Source: Agrypnia vestita (Eukaryota > Arthropoda > Insecta > Trichoptera > Phryganeidae). From it: a stretch of 64,000 bases of DNA. Each line of letters begins with the position of its first letter. Within the stretch, counting starts at the first letter, position 1. Location: assembly GCA_016648135.1 (NCBI GenBank), contig JADDOH010023123.1, forward strand, positions 172,792 to 236,791. The letters are read 5' to 3'. Shown here in pieces: positions 11,001 to 22,587 of the stretch. Both the position numbers and the translations under genes were made by a program. The notes under the pieces were generated by a model. It had not been told where the DNA came from. It saw nothing but the letters and a program-made list of their open reading frames with translations, and ran no database searches.

Positions 11001-14000
11001 GTTTAATTCTGTAGATCATCCCAAGGGCACCGCTGATTGTTTCATTTGTAGTTCTTTGAGAAAAGCGTAGTCTTCAGTCCTTTGCTGAAAGTGTTAAGGC
11101 TCTGAGCTCTGCGTATGTTAGGGAGAAGCCTATTCCATGGATTGGGACTGCCACAGTAAAGGCACGAGTAGCTTGTTGGTCTTGTGGTTAGGACACTCGC
11201 CTCGTGATCCAAAGGTCGCAGGTTCGAACCTCACTCCAGAGTAGCAAGTTAGTCCTATTTTCATAGCACAAGTGTTTAGCTTGGTTTGAAAATAGTAAGA
11301 ATATTGATGTAACACGTATTCCGTGTTCACATCTCTATTAAAAAAAAAAGTAAGAAGCTCCGGCAACACTGCTGAGTTCTAGTAAAGCGATTTCAGTGCG
11401 ACGTTCCTCCCCGTTGGTAACTTCTTCTGACATAGCTGTTGTATGTAGTGTATTGCTAAGTTGCTGAGAGCTTTGTACACCATCAGACATAGCTTGTAGT
11501 CCGTTCTTTCTGGGCATTGTAAGCCAATGTAACTCTTTGAGGAGTGGTGTGATATGGCTGTTTTATCAGTGTCGAAAATTAATTGGGCAGCAGCATTGAA
11601 AACCCTCTTCAGTCTATGAAACTGATATTTTAGCTGAATTTAGCCAGATGTGAAATCACAAATTCATTCATAGTTGTTTTTGCTTCGCTATGCTTCGGTG
11701 AATATTTTTGAGCTGTCTTAGTTGGTGAAAACAAGAACTGACGGTTTTTTAATCAGTTAGGGGCGTTTATATCAACTTGTATTATAGTAATATTTAATTT
11801 AAACCATCAATTATTTGTTTCCCACCAATCACACAACGCGTTTTCATAAAAATCTATGTTTTTTACAAAAGATTACTTTAATCCAAGTTGATACAACTGG
11901 CCTTTGGTCAAGTGATAGTCTACCGTCGTTTAGGTAATGACTTGACTTGTTAATAAGTAGGATGCATAGACATTTATGTACCTAAAAAATAGATTTTAAT
12001 CCTTCTTAAGTGTATACCTAGGTACATATTGTTGAAGGTATTGAAAGAATTAAAAATTAAATAATTTCTTCAAATTGGAGAAATTATAAGAAAACACTCA
12101 GATATTCATTTTTCCATTGATGGGTCACCTTAGGTGTTATGATAACAAAATAAAATGATTATGCAGTCAGGCAGGATTAGGGAATGCAATCCCGATCCCG
12201 CGAGATCTCGAGGCATTTTACGAGATCAATCCCGAACCGAAAAATCGGACGAGATTATCGGGATTGATCAGCATTTTTTATGTTTTGTATATTTAATTGT
12301 ATATATCTACAGAGCTTTTAGTAAGTACTAAAAACTTATGTTCATGTCGCATTCAAATAATGAAAATAGCTTTGAATAATATTTGCTGTATTTTATCAAC
12401 CTAACATAGTAATAAAAACTAATCATATTTAGTAGTTTTTACTCTACTACATTGACTGATTGATGCTTGGAAAAACGCCTACAGAAACTTTAATGCGATG
12501 ACTAATAATGAGCATTTTATTAAAATAGCTGATATAAAAATGCAAGGCACAGTCGTTAATTCAGCTCTATAAACAAAAAAAAAAACAAAAGTATTTGGGA
12601 TCCCGATCAGTAAGGATCCCGCGGGATTGGAAATTCTAATCTCGATGGATCCCGAAAGGGCAATCCCGACTCGGGATTGCATTCCCTAGTCATGATCTGA
12701 TGTTGTAGATAATTTAATTTTTGTTTTCTGTCATTATTCTTCAAAAGGCCATTATTTTGGTATGTTCACCTCCACAAACTTGTTGTTCATCTAAATCCCT
12801 CCTTCAATCACCCCTCTGCCCTTGCAGACGTTGAAATATAATATTCACAACTAATATTTGATTAAGATAAAATATAGACGCCTCACAGAGACGAAGCTAT
12901 TTATATGGGAAATGTGTATCGAAATATTTATAGAGTGGCCCAGGGCTTACGACCTGTGTGAGTTGATTTAAGTGATCACTTTACACAATGCAACGTTCAA
13001 CAATTCCACTGTAAGAACATCCATACATGGTCAAATTTTCGAAAGTTTGTATAATATGTTTTAAATCAGCTAAATATACACAGTCCTGCTTTAAATACTG
13101 TTACAAAGTTTTTGGATTATAATAAAGAATGACGAATGATATGTACAAATGAAATATTGTAATCAATAAAGATTTTATTCATAATTTTTTTATTTAAATT
13201 CATAAATTGAAATGGCACATAAGATTATAAATTTTTCTCTGAAAAATATCATTGCATTCTGACTGAGAATAATCTCTAAAATTACCTTAATCATAAGCCA
13301 GTTATGTTAATTAAAATAAAATATGTTTCACATAATCACCACAAAGCTCACACGTGGCACGATTGTCTATCTTGAAACTCTAAAATTCTGCAGCCTTTTT
13401 TATCACAAAAAATCTCGCAATTTACCCAAACTGAAATCTGGTAACCCTACACACAAATCAGGAGCGTGCAGTGAGAACAAGAAGCATGACTTTTTCCTAA
13501 GTGTATATTTTGATAAGAAATCGAAATCGGAGATATATCTCGTGATATTCCTATCCCAATAATTAACATATTATTCAGATTTTAATATTACATAATATTC
13601 TACCAGATAAATTTTTAATTTTGATTTTTGTTCTGAATATACGTTTAAATAAAAGTCATGCTTCTTTAACTGTAAATGATATTGGATGTTTTATACGAAC
13701 CGTATGTTTTTCCCGAGAACTGATCCTCTACGTTTCATTGAAGTTGTATTCAACGTCATCAGGAGAATGACTTGTACCCGCATAGGTATAGTGCGGACTG
13801 ATTAATGTTTTCGAGGGCGTAAATTATATGCGCTTTGTTGTGGAGTGTTCACTTCTTCTATGATAGAAGTTGCTAATGTGCAATATGTACTGATTACGTC
13901 GGCGGACTTTTCTGCGATGTCTCTCAAGGGTTGAATGAAAGTCGTAAATTGAAATTGGATGTTTGTATATTTCAATGGACTCCCTCACTAATCTGGGTAT

Positions 14001-17000
14001 ATGGTGTGGTTCTATTGATAAGATTTTTGTCTTGTCAAATCTGATGAACAGAGATTCCCTTTGGATGCATGTTCGCAGATTGCCAATATATTATAGTTGT
14101 TGTTTTTAATTGCTCCGATATGTTCATTCAAACGTGTAGCGATATTGCGTTTGGTTTGTCCTATGTAGAACGCTCCACAATCGCATGGTACCCTGTATAT
14201 GCTTCTTGTTCTCACTGAACGCCCCTGACATAAATGTATGCGATTAAAGTCTATTTTAAAAGCAAAATAATGTCAGTGTAAAAACAATAATTAATTAAAA
14301 ATGTATAATACTTTGCACAATCCTATTTAATCACATTAAAAGTTTTCAGATATAAATTTGATTTACACAAAAAGTGTCAAAACCAAAGCCAACAAAAGTC
14401 CCGTTGTAATTTGGGATAAGAAACGCCGATTGAGGGTTTAGGTGTTCCCGTATAATATACAATTGAGGAGTTCCCACAAAGTTCTCTCGGCATGTTCTTG
14501 AAGTATAATACCTGTTATTTTTATATATTTTATAACTAATTTTCTTCAACTGTTATTTAGGCAAAAGTTGTAAAAATGATGGTGAGCCTTTTTTCATGAT
14601 TAATTTACCAGTAGAGCAACCAGGTAAATTTATATGCAATTCTCTTATTAGGACTTAATTCAAAGGAATATTTTATTTATTTATTTATACAATCTTTGAC
14701 ACATTTAGCACTGAGAACACACACATTGGGCTTGTTCTATCAATGTATGCAAGTTATTGCAACGCAGCCCTGTTAGTATTTTACATTGGCACGTCACAAT
14801 AGAAAAAATTGATCTTTATATTATTTGTATTATGTAAAGATATGTGTTAACAAATAGAAAGCAGGTAAATATTGCTGCAAGCATTTTTTTAGTTAGAAAA
14901 TATTTTAAATTTTCTTATTTTGTTATCGCTTGTTTAGTATTGTATTGTATACAGTGTATTTTAAGTGTTTTTGTGCATTTTTTTACGTGCACCCTTCCTC
15001 GAGCGACTGCCGACGCAGTTTCCTTTAATCTGTATCAGATTTGTATATACTGGGTGGTCCTGTGTTGGGACAGAGCTGCAGAGGAAATGAAAGCCTACAT
15101 CAAACAATTTTATTAATGAAAATTCACAAAATTTATGCTCACGGCGTAAGGATGCAAGCACATTTTCATCAGAAGTGAATGTGTTAAACTGGTAGAAGCT
15201 TTCTATGTAACCGTCGATCCTTAAGTAACATGCACCTTTTTCAGTGTTGAACTGACAGTTGTTAGTCGGCTAATTGTCGGACATTGCAGATGTAATACCA
15301 TAGTGAATATCATCCACATACTGCTCACACTATCAATGCATATACATCGCCAGCTTGAAATCTGGAATAAGAACTACTGAACTAAACAACTAGTCAATAT
15401 TACTAGAAATTAATGGGTATAATGATGTTGGATTTGTTTCTTCAGGGATGAAGCTATCGAGTGGCTGCCTCCGGGCTGTAAGGTGCTCGTGTTCCGGGAC
15501 GGAGACAATGTCAACCTCGTCAAGGTCATTGAGGACGATGATGATGAACATTATTCCACACTCAGTGACTACTCTTTCTCCGGTGAGTATTCTAAAGTGT
15601 TGTGTCGCTTTTGGATTTGTGATTTTGACATTGTCAAAAGTGTGATTTATAGATCACCCTGGTTTTATTAACAAATAATCTTGAGGTACTCAGATGAAAT
15701 TTACAGTGAGTTTTTACCACATGTATTTGGTGGTGGTAATCCCTGTATCAACATTTATAAGGAACAGTGTTCCTTTTTAATAATCCTGCAGGGAGCCAAG
15801 ACACCTCCGGTTGTAGTGCTGCTGATGGTCTTGTTTATTAATACATGGCAAGTCAGTCGTTTCTTTTTAAAATACATTTCTACAGGTCTATGCTTCTGTG
15901 CTTTCTATTTACACTTTTATTGATTATTTTTCACAATTAATAAACATTAAAGTCTTTGGTATTAATAAAATGTTATATTTTTGTTTTTAAAAACAGATGC
16001 ATGCTAGGAATATATGAATGTCACATCGATATTATCTTATTATTTTTAAACAAAGCTAAGTTTTGATTTATGAGAATAGAAGTAAGTTGGTGGTTGCCTG
16101 AGATGAGGCTGGGACCCCTCATCAATTGATCACTAGGCGAGTGTCTTACCATGGGACCAAGAAGCATATGTATAGATGATTACACAAATTGTGTGCCTAA
16201 AAAATTTGCACTTAAATATATATATATATATATATATATATTGTATATACCTAATTCGCAAAATTCTAATATATTCATAGGAGACAAAGTATGTAACGAG
16301 CAGGGTTGATAAAAATCATGATTAAAAAAAAATCATATTTATTTGATTTAAATCAGATTTTTTTATTTTATTTTTATAAATATTCCAATTTTTTTTTAAT
16401 TTGAAAATCAGTTATTATATAAACACAATATAATTTTTGTTTATTTTAAATATTAATAAAAAACACAGTATCATATTTATTTGCCATATTTAACAAAAAA
16501 TATTATAAAATTAACAAAAATCAACAAGTTTTTCTAAAAGTCAATCATTTTTTAATAAACACAGTAGCATTTGGATGCAAATGAACAAGGAAAATAATAA
16601 ATGAACATAAAACCTTTTGGGTTTCACATTACAGTCGCAGTCCCTTATATTTACTAACACATAACATAGATGGCGTTATTTGTTTGAATTTAGTTTTTTC
16701 AAAAGGAAGACTAATTTGGCCACCTTCTCGGTGCCTAATCTAATTCTTATTTTGCTATGCACCAAATTGAATGCTGAAAATATTCTTTCGACCCCAGCGG
16801 AAGAAGCAACTTACTACTCATCAGTTGCTTGATTACATATATTCAATTCTTCTTTGGTTATACTATTACTATTATATTAAATCTTGATTACATATATTCA
16901 ATTCTTCTTCGGTTATACTATTACTATTATATTAAATCAAGCGATTTAAATCATCTCAATCCTGGTAATGAGATAATGACAGTTTCCATAATTTTGTGAC

Positions 17001-20000
17001 GTTTGAATATTAATTCCTTTTGAAATTTATCACTTGTAAGTTGTGATAATTATTATAATTGCAGATGAAACGGCAGTCACCATGTGTAAGATGATTGACC
17101 TGCGATGCAAGATGGAGAAGCTTTCCATGAAACGCAATAAGAAAAGACAAAGCCCCAAAGGAAAATGTAAGATCCCCCTGTTATCAGGTTAACAATGCTA
17201 TAATATCTCAAGTCGGATATTTTTATTTATGAATGCGTAAAATTTTATGAAAAATATCTGTCAAATGTCATCACGTCAAAATTGACAAAGTGTACAATGT
17301 TATATAATAGCGGTCAGGCGTGGTTGTTAAGATAACTCATATTGGAAAATTTCACATTTTTAAATAATAATATCTTATTTATGATTTTTACATTCAAACC
17401 TTTGCATGGATGGAAGAACGGGATGGACATATCTCGGTAGTGGCTCCTAGAATTCGATCTTCAATGACAATTTTAGGTGTTTCACTTCGAGGTTATTTTC
17501 ATTATTAAAATTGACCGATTTAAACTTATTCTTGCATTGATTCAGTGTCACCCTAAACTGCACAAATATATCTGGTTTTTGAGATTGCTGAATATTTTTG
17601 GTGAAACTTATACAGGGTTTCTCATAGCTACTCGCAATAACTTTACAGGTGGATATCTGCCTTTATAATAAGTCTAAAATGTTCAAGCAACCATAACCTA
17701 ATATCAATAGTTTATGGAGATATGCGATATCAAAGTTTGCATTTCTTTTTCAATATTTCTGACTTATTTTTTGCATATAGTTGAACCATCATTACAGTAA
17801 CTTATATTGATTATGAAAAATTCATTCGCTTTAATACAAGTCAAAATATTTTTTTTTCCTAGAAAATTGATTTTTATTACTAGGAAATAGAATGTGGTGT
17901 TATTACATGTACGTATTCTCGTGTAAACCTTTCGTTTAATGTAAATTTTTTTTTTTCATTTCAGCACCCTTGGACAGAAAAGATATTCCTCCTCCGCTGA
18001 AGAAAACTTCCAGTGAAGAGAATTTGTCGCGTACCATTAACGGACTGTTTGACGAAACACCTAATTTCACCAAGTATAGATACAATAAGCTGTTTTCCCA
18101 GCGCTCTAGTGACGACAACCTTTCGTGCTATGGCTCCATATTCAATGTGGATGGTAACTGCAGTCGGTTCAATAATAAAAATTTATTTAACGACAAGTTT
18201 GGTCTGTGGCCGCCGATCAACAGCTTCGCAGAAATAGCCAACAACGACACCAGTTCGGGAAGAACTTGGAGGTCCTCGAACACCAACTGTTTCGGTAGAG
18301 AATCATCTTCGTCATTCCTTAACAAAGGAAAATGTGACGGTTCAACAGAAAGTTTTAAAGATTCAATTTTGGCTGGTACCCTGAACAGTGTTTCCTCTTA
18401 CGCCAGCAGCGGCGGAAAGAGGGAAGATTTGGATTCTTTTCGCGAGCCGAGCACCAGTAAGAAAGGATTCCTGGGGGATAGAGATGATCCGGATGATCTG
18501 TTGGATTCAGAAGTCATGGAGCAATCTAACTCAGCCAAACACAACTCTAAAGTTGTCGCAGCTAATGCTGGTTAGTCTATATACATCTTTATCTTAATGT
18601 ATGGTGCTGTGTGATCAGTGATCTTTATTACCCATTATTTGTTGGCAACTGTGTCATCGCATTCTTCACTAATCCTTCTGGCAAAGCCACCGGAGCTTAT
18701 TCATAAATTGTATACAGATAACGTGAATATTTATAAAGCAATCCACAATTATTAGTAACGATTTTGGTGCTCAATAATGTAAATTGTCCCCACACTTAAT
18801 ACTTATTGAACAAATCAATGTTTATTTATTAGGGTGACATTATTTTAAAGAATTAACCATTATTTTAGTTTGTTTTACCCACAGGTTTAGCCACAAAATA
18901 TTTGCATCACAACTGCACTAATATGGGTTAAGATTTGCAGATAATACATTAGTATTATTATCCCTTTAATTTTAAGATCTCGGGAGTCACTCTAGATTAC
19001 TGTAATTCAAGAAGTAAACTCATAAAAACACTGGATGCTAAATATTTACCAATATCAGCATAAATTTATTCATTATTAACAATATAACAAGTTTATTGTC
19101 TGGATTCTCTCCATTCTGTGCTTTACTTAAAAATACTTTATTTGCTCAGGTGCATCTGGTCCGGGAGGAGTGGTTCTGGAGACAACCCCCGCCCCCTCCC
19201 TCCCGCTGCCGCTCCTGACGCACTCGCCCAACACAGGTAAGATATATCACACGGCGATTAGTATACCGCTCTTTCCACAGTTCAGCTTCTAGCAGTTCTA
19301 CTAACAGTATCTGTCTGATTTCAGCGGGAAACTACCACAATGAATACCGTGTTGCGCAGCTGCTGGGAAAGGAAAGGGGAGCTCAGAATCCCGACCAGCA
19401 ATACTACTATCAGTCGGGGCCATCCAATCAGCTCAAACGAGCAGTCAGAAAGGTGGTGTTTGGTTCCAACTCGCACCTCAACAATATTTCCGAGGCCCGC
19501 GGAAGGAAGGAAGTAGTGGGGCCGCAGGTGGGGGGGGAGTCAGTAGCCGGGCCTTCTCACGCGACCACCTCACTCGGCAGTGAACCGCAACTTAATAATC
19601 TGAAGGACTTGAGTGAAGAAAGAGTGCCTAAAAAAACCGCACTTAGTCACTCAATATCCAATCTATTTTTTAATGTGCAAAACACCGCTAAGATAAATAT
19701 TCCCGCTGTGGATCGTACTTGGAGTTCGGAGTTAGACAAGGCGGAGCACAGTAAATACAAGAGGCCCACCATTAAGCCGGGAAACATGGTGTTCTCCAGC
19801 AGCACCTCGGATTTGCTGGGACTCAAGAGAAATAAGATATTACCGTCGCTGAGCAGACACCGCAACTGCGAACGCCTGGATGTAAGTGACGAGTGTTTAG
19901 ACAAAATTGACATAATGAAACATGAAAATTTACACTTTCAAGGCGATAATGATACTAGTTTTGAAGATGTTTCTTATGGCATGAATAGTGGTAAACTAGT

Positions 20001-20964
20001 AAATGTTGACGGAGACGGAGGAAGTAACGCTTCCTCATCGATAAGCTGGACTGATCCTGGCTTTACTGAAAAGGTGTTTGGATCGGGAAACAGCGCAAAT
20101 TCTGAAAACCTGTTAAGAACATCCGGTGAAATTGGTCACTTTGGTCTCGAGAAACTTAACAAAAGTCATTCGATTCACAATATTCGACTGATGCAAAACG
20201 AGGATGTCTCCGAGGAATCAAATAATCCGAGCACCTCCTCGGCTTTTCAGTTTGGAGCTTCCAGCTCGTCTCGCAGGAATTTGGAAGTGGGTAGTGAGCG
20301 GCGTTGTAGAAGAGTGAAGAAAATACCTAAACTAGATCACAATAATCTACAGGAACACAAAAATCGTCTGGACGGTGTTTCCAGGAGACATTTTTTACTT
20401 GGTTATGGGAACCAGGGCTACGAAGCATCCATACAAAAAATGCCCAACAATTGTTGTATTCGTCTCGGGGAGAAATCTGACGTTAGAGGTTATCCTAGCG
20501 AAGAAATGTTTACGCCGCTTTATGAGCGCTGCGATAGGAGAATCCAGGAAACGAATCAAGGTACCAAACCTACACCTCATGGCTACATCGGTGATCCTAA
20601 AGAAAACCATATAAAACTGATGAGTGGTCTTAAAATAGCCAATTGTCCGACTGATGTAATAGGTAAAACAACTCAATTTTGCGATAATAAAGAATCTGGC
20701 GATGTCGTTCTGCCTTCAATAGTAAAAAGTGAAGGCGAGGTGAGGGATAGTGAAACGAAGAAACCGAAGCGTATCCGTTGTGCATTTTGTAAGAAGAGGC
20801 TGTCTATAGCAGCCATCCACACCTGCCGCTGCGGCGTGGTATTCTGTGCCCCGCATCGCTACGCCGAGGTCCATGGCTGCCGATATGATTACAAGGCCGA
20901 AGGTCAGGAGTATCTTCGCAGGGCCAACCCGTTAGTCAGCGCCCCCAAACTTCCTAAAATATAA
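8073..20964 (+). CDS. ZFAND4: AN1-type zinc finger and ubiquitin-like domain protein (ZFAND4 orthologue)
   Basis: Coding exons, all joining in phase: 8073-8253, 8338-8545, 15446-15582, 17065-17166, 17965-18570, 19150-19236 and 19325-20964, giving 986 residues. Residues about 26-102 form a ubiquitin-like domain ending in R-G-G-P, as in vertebrate ZFAND4. A conserved basic segment follows in exon 4, then a long serine/asparagine-rich, probably disordered middle. The C-terminus is an AN1 zinc finger with all eight ligands (C926, C929, C941, C943, C948, H951, H957, C959) and the near-invariant tail N-A-P-K-L-P-K-I type (here S-A-P-K-L-P-K-I). It is longer than the human protein (about 727 residues), mainly in the middle region. 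The family's biochemical role is poorly defined; links to ubiquitin and proteasome are inferred from the domains. The start is the first in-frame ATG before the Ubl domain. Intron 2 is about 6.9 kb and filled with repeats. Confidence 0.93.
8941..9005 (-). pseudogene. LINE ORF2 3' tail fragment
   Basis: On the minus strand this reads a short GGACCCACCAGGGG / GGTTGTAGAGCCAAC stretch, then GATGAAGATGACGAC. The same words end the LINE tail at 31650-31885, so it is a stub of that retrotransposon in ZFAND4 intron 2. Confidence 0.55.
9006..11160. other. ZFAND4 intron 2, AT-rich with small hairpins only
   Basis: No coding signal. Two small dyads are visible: CATACAACTT with AAGTTGTATG near 10717-10740, and TACTCCCTTTC near 10808 with GAAAGGGAGTA near 10886. 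Confidence 0.4.
11165..11350 (+). repeat. tRNA-derived SINE, copy 1
   Basis: An A-box-like TGGTCTTGTGGTTAGGAC is followed about 35 bases later by a perfect B-box core GGTTCGAACC. After the tRNA-like head comes a body with CTTGGTTTGAAAATAGTA and ATTGATGTAAC, then CATCTCTATT and an A-run. The same body lies at 23794-23970, which identifies a SINE and not a tRNA gene. Confidence 0.75.
11760..11902. mobile_element. Tourist-like foldback MITE, copy 4 (diverged)
   Basis: Matches the family at 2989-3132 in its ends and in the middle words CCACCAATCA and AAAATCTATG; the ends read GGGCGTTTATATCAACTTG and the inverted CAAGTTGATACAACTGGCC. Flanked by TTA at the left and TTT at the right. Confidence 0.65.
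12178..12688. mobile_element. hAT-like non-autonomous element
   Basis: Perfect 18-bp terminal inverted repeats, TAGGGAATGCAATCCCGA and TCGGGATTGCATTCCCTA, extended by further GATCCCG-rich inverted segments. The flanking 8-mers GGCAGGAT and GTCATGAT agree at 6 of 8 positions, consistent with an aged 8-bp hAT target duplication. No transposase frame remains. Lies in ZFAND4 intron 2. Confidence 0.7.
12948..13060. repeat. dispersed repeat pair, copy 1
   Basis: Shares TTAAGTGATCACT, then ACGTTCAACA and TTCCAC in the same order and spacing with 39032-39150. Class unknown. Confidence 0.5.
13463..13672. repeat. foldback repeat, copy 2
   Basis: Same family as 2375-2605. The arms read AAGAAGCATGACTTTTTCC and the inverted AAAAGTCATGCTTCTT. 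The left edge word GCAGTGAGAACAAGAAGCAT reappears inverted at 14200-14230 at the edge of the Penelope fragment. Confidence 0.6.
13680..14230 (-). mobile_element. Penelope-like element 3' end with GIY-YIG domain
   Basis: On the minus strand the frame at 14012-14215 encodes I-Y-R-V-P-C-D-C-G-A-F-Y-I-G-Q-T, then R-L-N-E-H. This is the GIY-YIG endonuclease signature found at the C-terminus of Penelope-like retroelements. The reverse transcriptase domain is absent. Downstream on the same strand lies a hammerhead-like motif (13723-13768), as expected for the terminal repeat of such elements. Truncated and inactive; lies in ZFAND4 intron 2. Confidence 0.75.
13723..13768 (-). ncRNA. hammerhead-ribozyme-like motif (family C)
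   Basis: Minus strand: stem I strand ATTCTC, then CTGATGA, one extra C, stem II GTTGAA/TTCAAT, then GAAAC, a GTA cleavage-type triplet, and GAGGAT, which pairs with ATTCTC (one G-T pair). Stem III would be minimal. The extra base after CTGATGA departs from the canonical hammerhead. Activity is untested. Confidence 0.5.
16082..16165 (-). repeat. SINE head fragment, antisense
   Basis: On the minus strand, TTGGTCCCATGGTAAGACACTCGCC resembles the A-box part of the SINE at 11165-11350 (the words GACACTCGCCT and GTGATC are shared). Degenerate. Confidence 0.45.
16215..16241. repeat. (TA)n microsatellite
   Basis: Uninterrupted TA dinucleotide run in ZFAND4 intron 3. Confidence 0.9.
16301..16964 (-). 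mobile_element. non-autonomous hAT element with C-terminal transposase remnant
   Basis: Flanked by GTAACGAG (16293-16300) and GTAATGAG (16965-16972), an 8-bp duplication with one change. The ends are CAGGGTTGATAAAAATCATG and the inverted CATCTCAATCCTG. On the minus strand, about 16815-16680 encodes S-S-A-G-V-E-R-I-F-S-A-F, then a lysine/leucine-rich helix. This is the hAT-family dimerisation domain. The catalytic domain is missing. Lies in ZFAND4 intron 3. Confidence 0.82.
16829..16937. repeat. tandem duplication, about 54 bp unit
   Basis: Two nearly identical units, each beginning CTTGATTACATATATTCA and ending ATTATATTAAAT. Inside the hAT element. Confidence 0.85.
17606..17860 (+). repeat. 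dispersed repeat family X, copy 1
   Basis: Starts TACAGGGTTTCTCATAGCTA. It contains the words ATGTTCAAGCAACCAT and GTTGAACCATCATTACAG, then TTGATTATGAAAAATTCATT. The same words, in order, are at 31895-32010 with 32692-32805, at 46038-46260, and in inverted pairs at 47443-47853. It lies in ZFAND4 intron 4, just upstream of exon 5. Class unknown. Confidence 0.7.
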
Positions 20965-21110
20965 ATATTGTAAATCTCGCTTATAACCCTTTAATTCATC
21001 TTTAGCACATTGCAGGCTTGAATTAAATATGAAGCAATTTTAACTGTACATAGAATTAAAATACGTAGGTGTTTGTTCATAACTTCTCTTAACAGGAGTG
21101 CTTTTTTAAC

Positions 21111-21171
21111 ACTGTAGGGTACACTCCCAATATTCTGACGAGTGTAGGGCACACTCCCGACATTCTGACGT
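21111..21171 (+). repeat. tandem duplication in ZFAND4 3' UTR
   Basis: Two copies of a roughly 30-bp unit with the core GTAGGG-(T/C)-ACACTCCC and ATTCTGACG, about 150 bases after the stop codon. Confidence 0.7.
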
Positions 21172-21269
21172 TCATTAAATTTGTATAAAAATGTTCTCTG
21201 CTTATATTTTAATTCAGCCTGTTAAATTTATCTTCACTTTGATGAAAGTGCCTAATGTACAGCTCCAAG

Positions 21270-21275
21270 AATAAA
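21270..21275 (+). promoter_or_regulatory. candidate ZFAND4 polyadenylation signal
   Basis: First AATAAA after the ZFAND4 stop (about 306 nt downstream). Another lies near 21651. Which is used cannot be told from sequence. Confidence 0.4.
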
Positions 21276-21845
21276 ACTGGACTGTCGATTCAACTAAATT
21301 TTAAATAGTTGTCTGTTTCTTTAGTTTCAATCACGTGTATATAAAAACCTGTTTTAATGAAAAAATTTAGGCTTGAAATATTATAATACTATGTATTAAG
21401 GCGAACCGTGGAAACAAAATTTGCAGTTAAATCGTATATACTGCTATTTTTTCAGTTTGGTGTTAGGTCAATTTAAACACAACACATTCAAAAGAATTGC
21501 AGCATTTACTAGTTTGATTTTATTTTATACATCACTAAATTATTAACTTTTATGGTACCCCATGCATGAATTATTTTGCACCGCTCTTTTGGCTTTAAAA
21601 TCTATACATTGTCAGTTTCATGTATTCGTCTGCTAATTCATTTTATTGCTAAATAAATGTTCACTAGTTAATATGGTGAAATTTTATGATTACTTTTGAT
21701 CTATGGTTAAGTGAATTATTATTTTATCTTCTACACTTATTCATAAAGAAATTTAATTCATCATCGGAGGTGATACTACTTGCAGAAGTCTGAATGATTT
21801 TCACATGGCGCCTACTTTATTAAAATGAAAACATCTCATTCATTA

Positions 21846-22357
21846 CAGTAAAACCACGTTAATTCATACCCCAATAATTCATAATTCACCATAATTAGAA
21901 AATTTTCAAACTCGCAAGTCCCAAAATGTTAGTTTCATAGTAGATTTACCCTGATAATTCTAAAACCCCATCAATTCTTAATTCAAAATAATTTTTAGCA
22001 CCTTCCGCCATAAATCAATTCTTTTTAGTTTGCATAAATCGAAATTTTTTGAAATTGATTTTTTTGCAAGTGAGAACAACAAATATATCGGTATTGGGTA
22101 ATTTAGTAATAGAATTGTTGCAACTTTGTATTAGCATAATAAATATTGCGTTTTCGAAATTATTTCTTGAAATATGCAAAAATACATAAGTTTTTCACAA
22201 AATTAATGTTTTTTTTTTTCAATAGTTTCACAATTTTTGGCGAATTTCACAATCGCATTGCGTTTTTTTTGCTTTGAATTACGAATTAATGGGGTTCCGC
22301 ATAATTCAACATGCTTTTTTTGGGTCCCCTGAGTTTCGAATTAACCAGGTTCTACTG
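21846..22357. mobile_element. Tigger/pogo-like MITE, copy 1
   Basis: Ends CAGTAAAACCACGTTAATTC and the inverted GAATTAACCAGGTTCTACTG, flanked by TA on both sides. The internal sequence is shared, in inverted orientation, with 34350-34700 and 44270-44780. TA target and CAGTA...TACTG ends fit the pogo/Tigger branch of Tc1/mariner. Confidence 0.75.
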
Positions 22358-22432
22358 TAGTAGGATTCTGATAAAAATCAATTATCTTTTTTTTTTCACA
22401 CGAAGCAAACACATTGTGGTGAGACATAATAT

Positions 22433-22510
22433 CTTTAAATAAAATAACTTATTGTTTAACACCACTTTATTAATAAAGTGGTGTTAAACGATAAGTTATT
22501 TTATTTAAAG
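22433..22510. repeat. 78-bp near-perfect palindrome
   Basis: Two arms of about 39 bases meet without a loop (centre TTATTAATAA), with one mismatch (TTATTG on the left against CGATAA on the right). It is able to extrude as a cruciform. Confidence 0.9.
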
Positions 22511-22587
22511 AAATTATCTTTATTGTTAAATTTCATACAGTCTCCTAAAAAGGTGGTTTTTGAAAAGCGTACTATAAATATGTGTTT

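Noticed and set aside
11165..11240. Genuine tRNA gene
   Set aside because: A- and B-boxes are present, but no clean acceptor or anticodon arms form, and the sequence continues into a body shared with another copy at 23.8 kb; it is a SINE.
18128..18325. Minus-strand frame inside ZFAND4 exon 5
   Set aside because: Antisense shadow; no independent signals.
19647..19913. Minus-strand frame of 88 residues
   Set aside because: Antisense shadow of the long last exon of ZFAND4.
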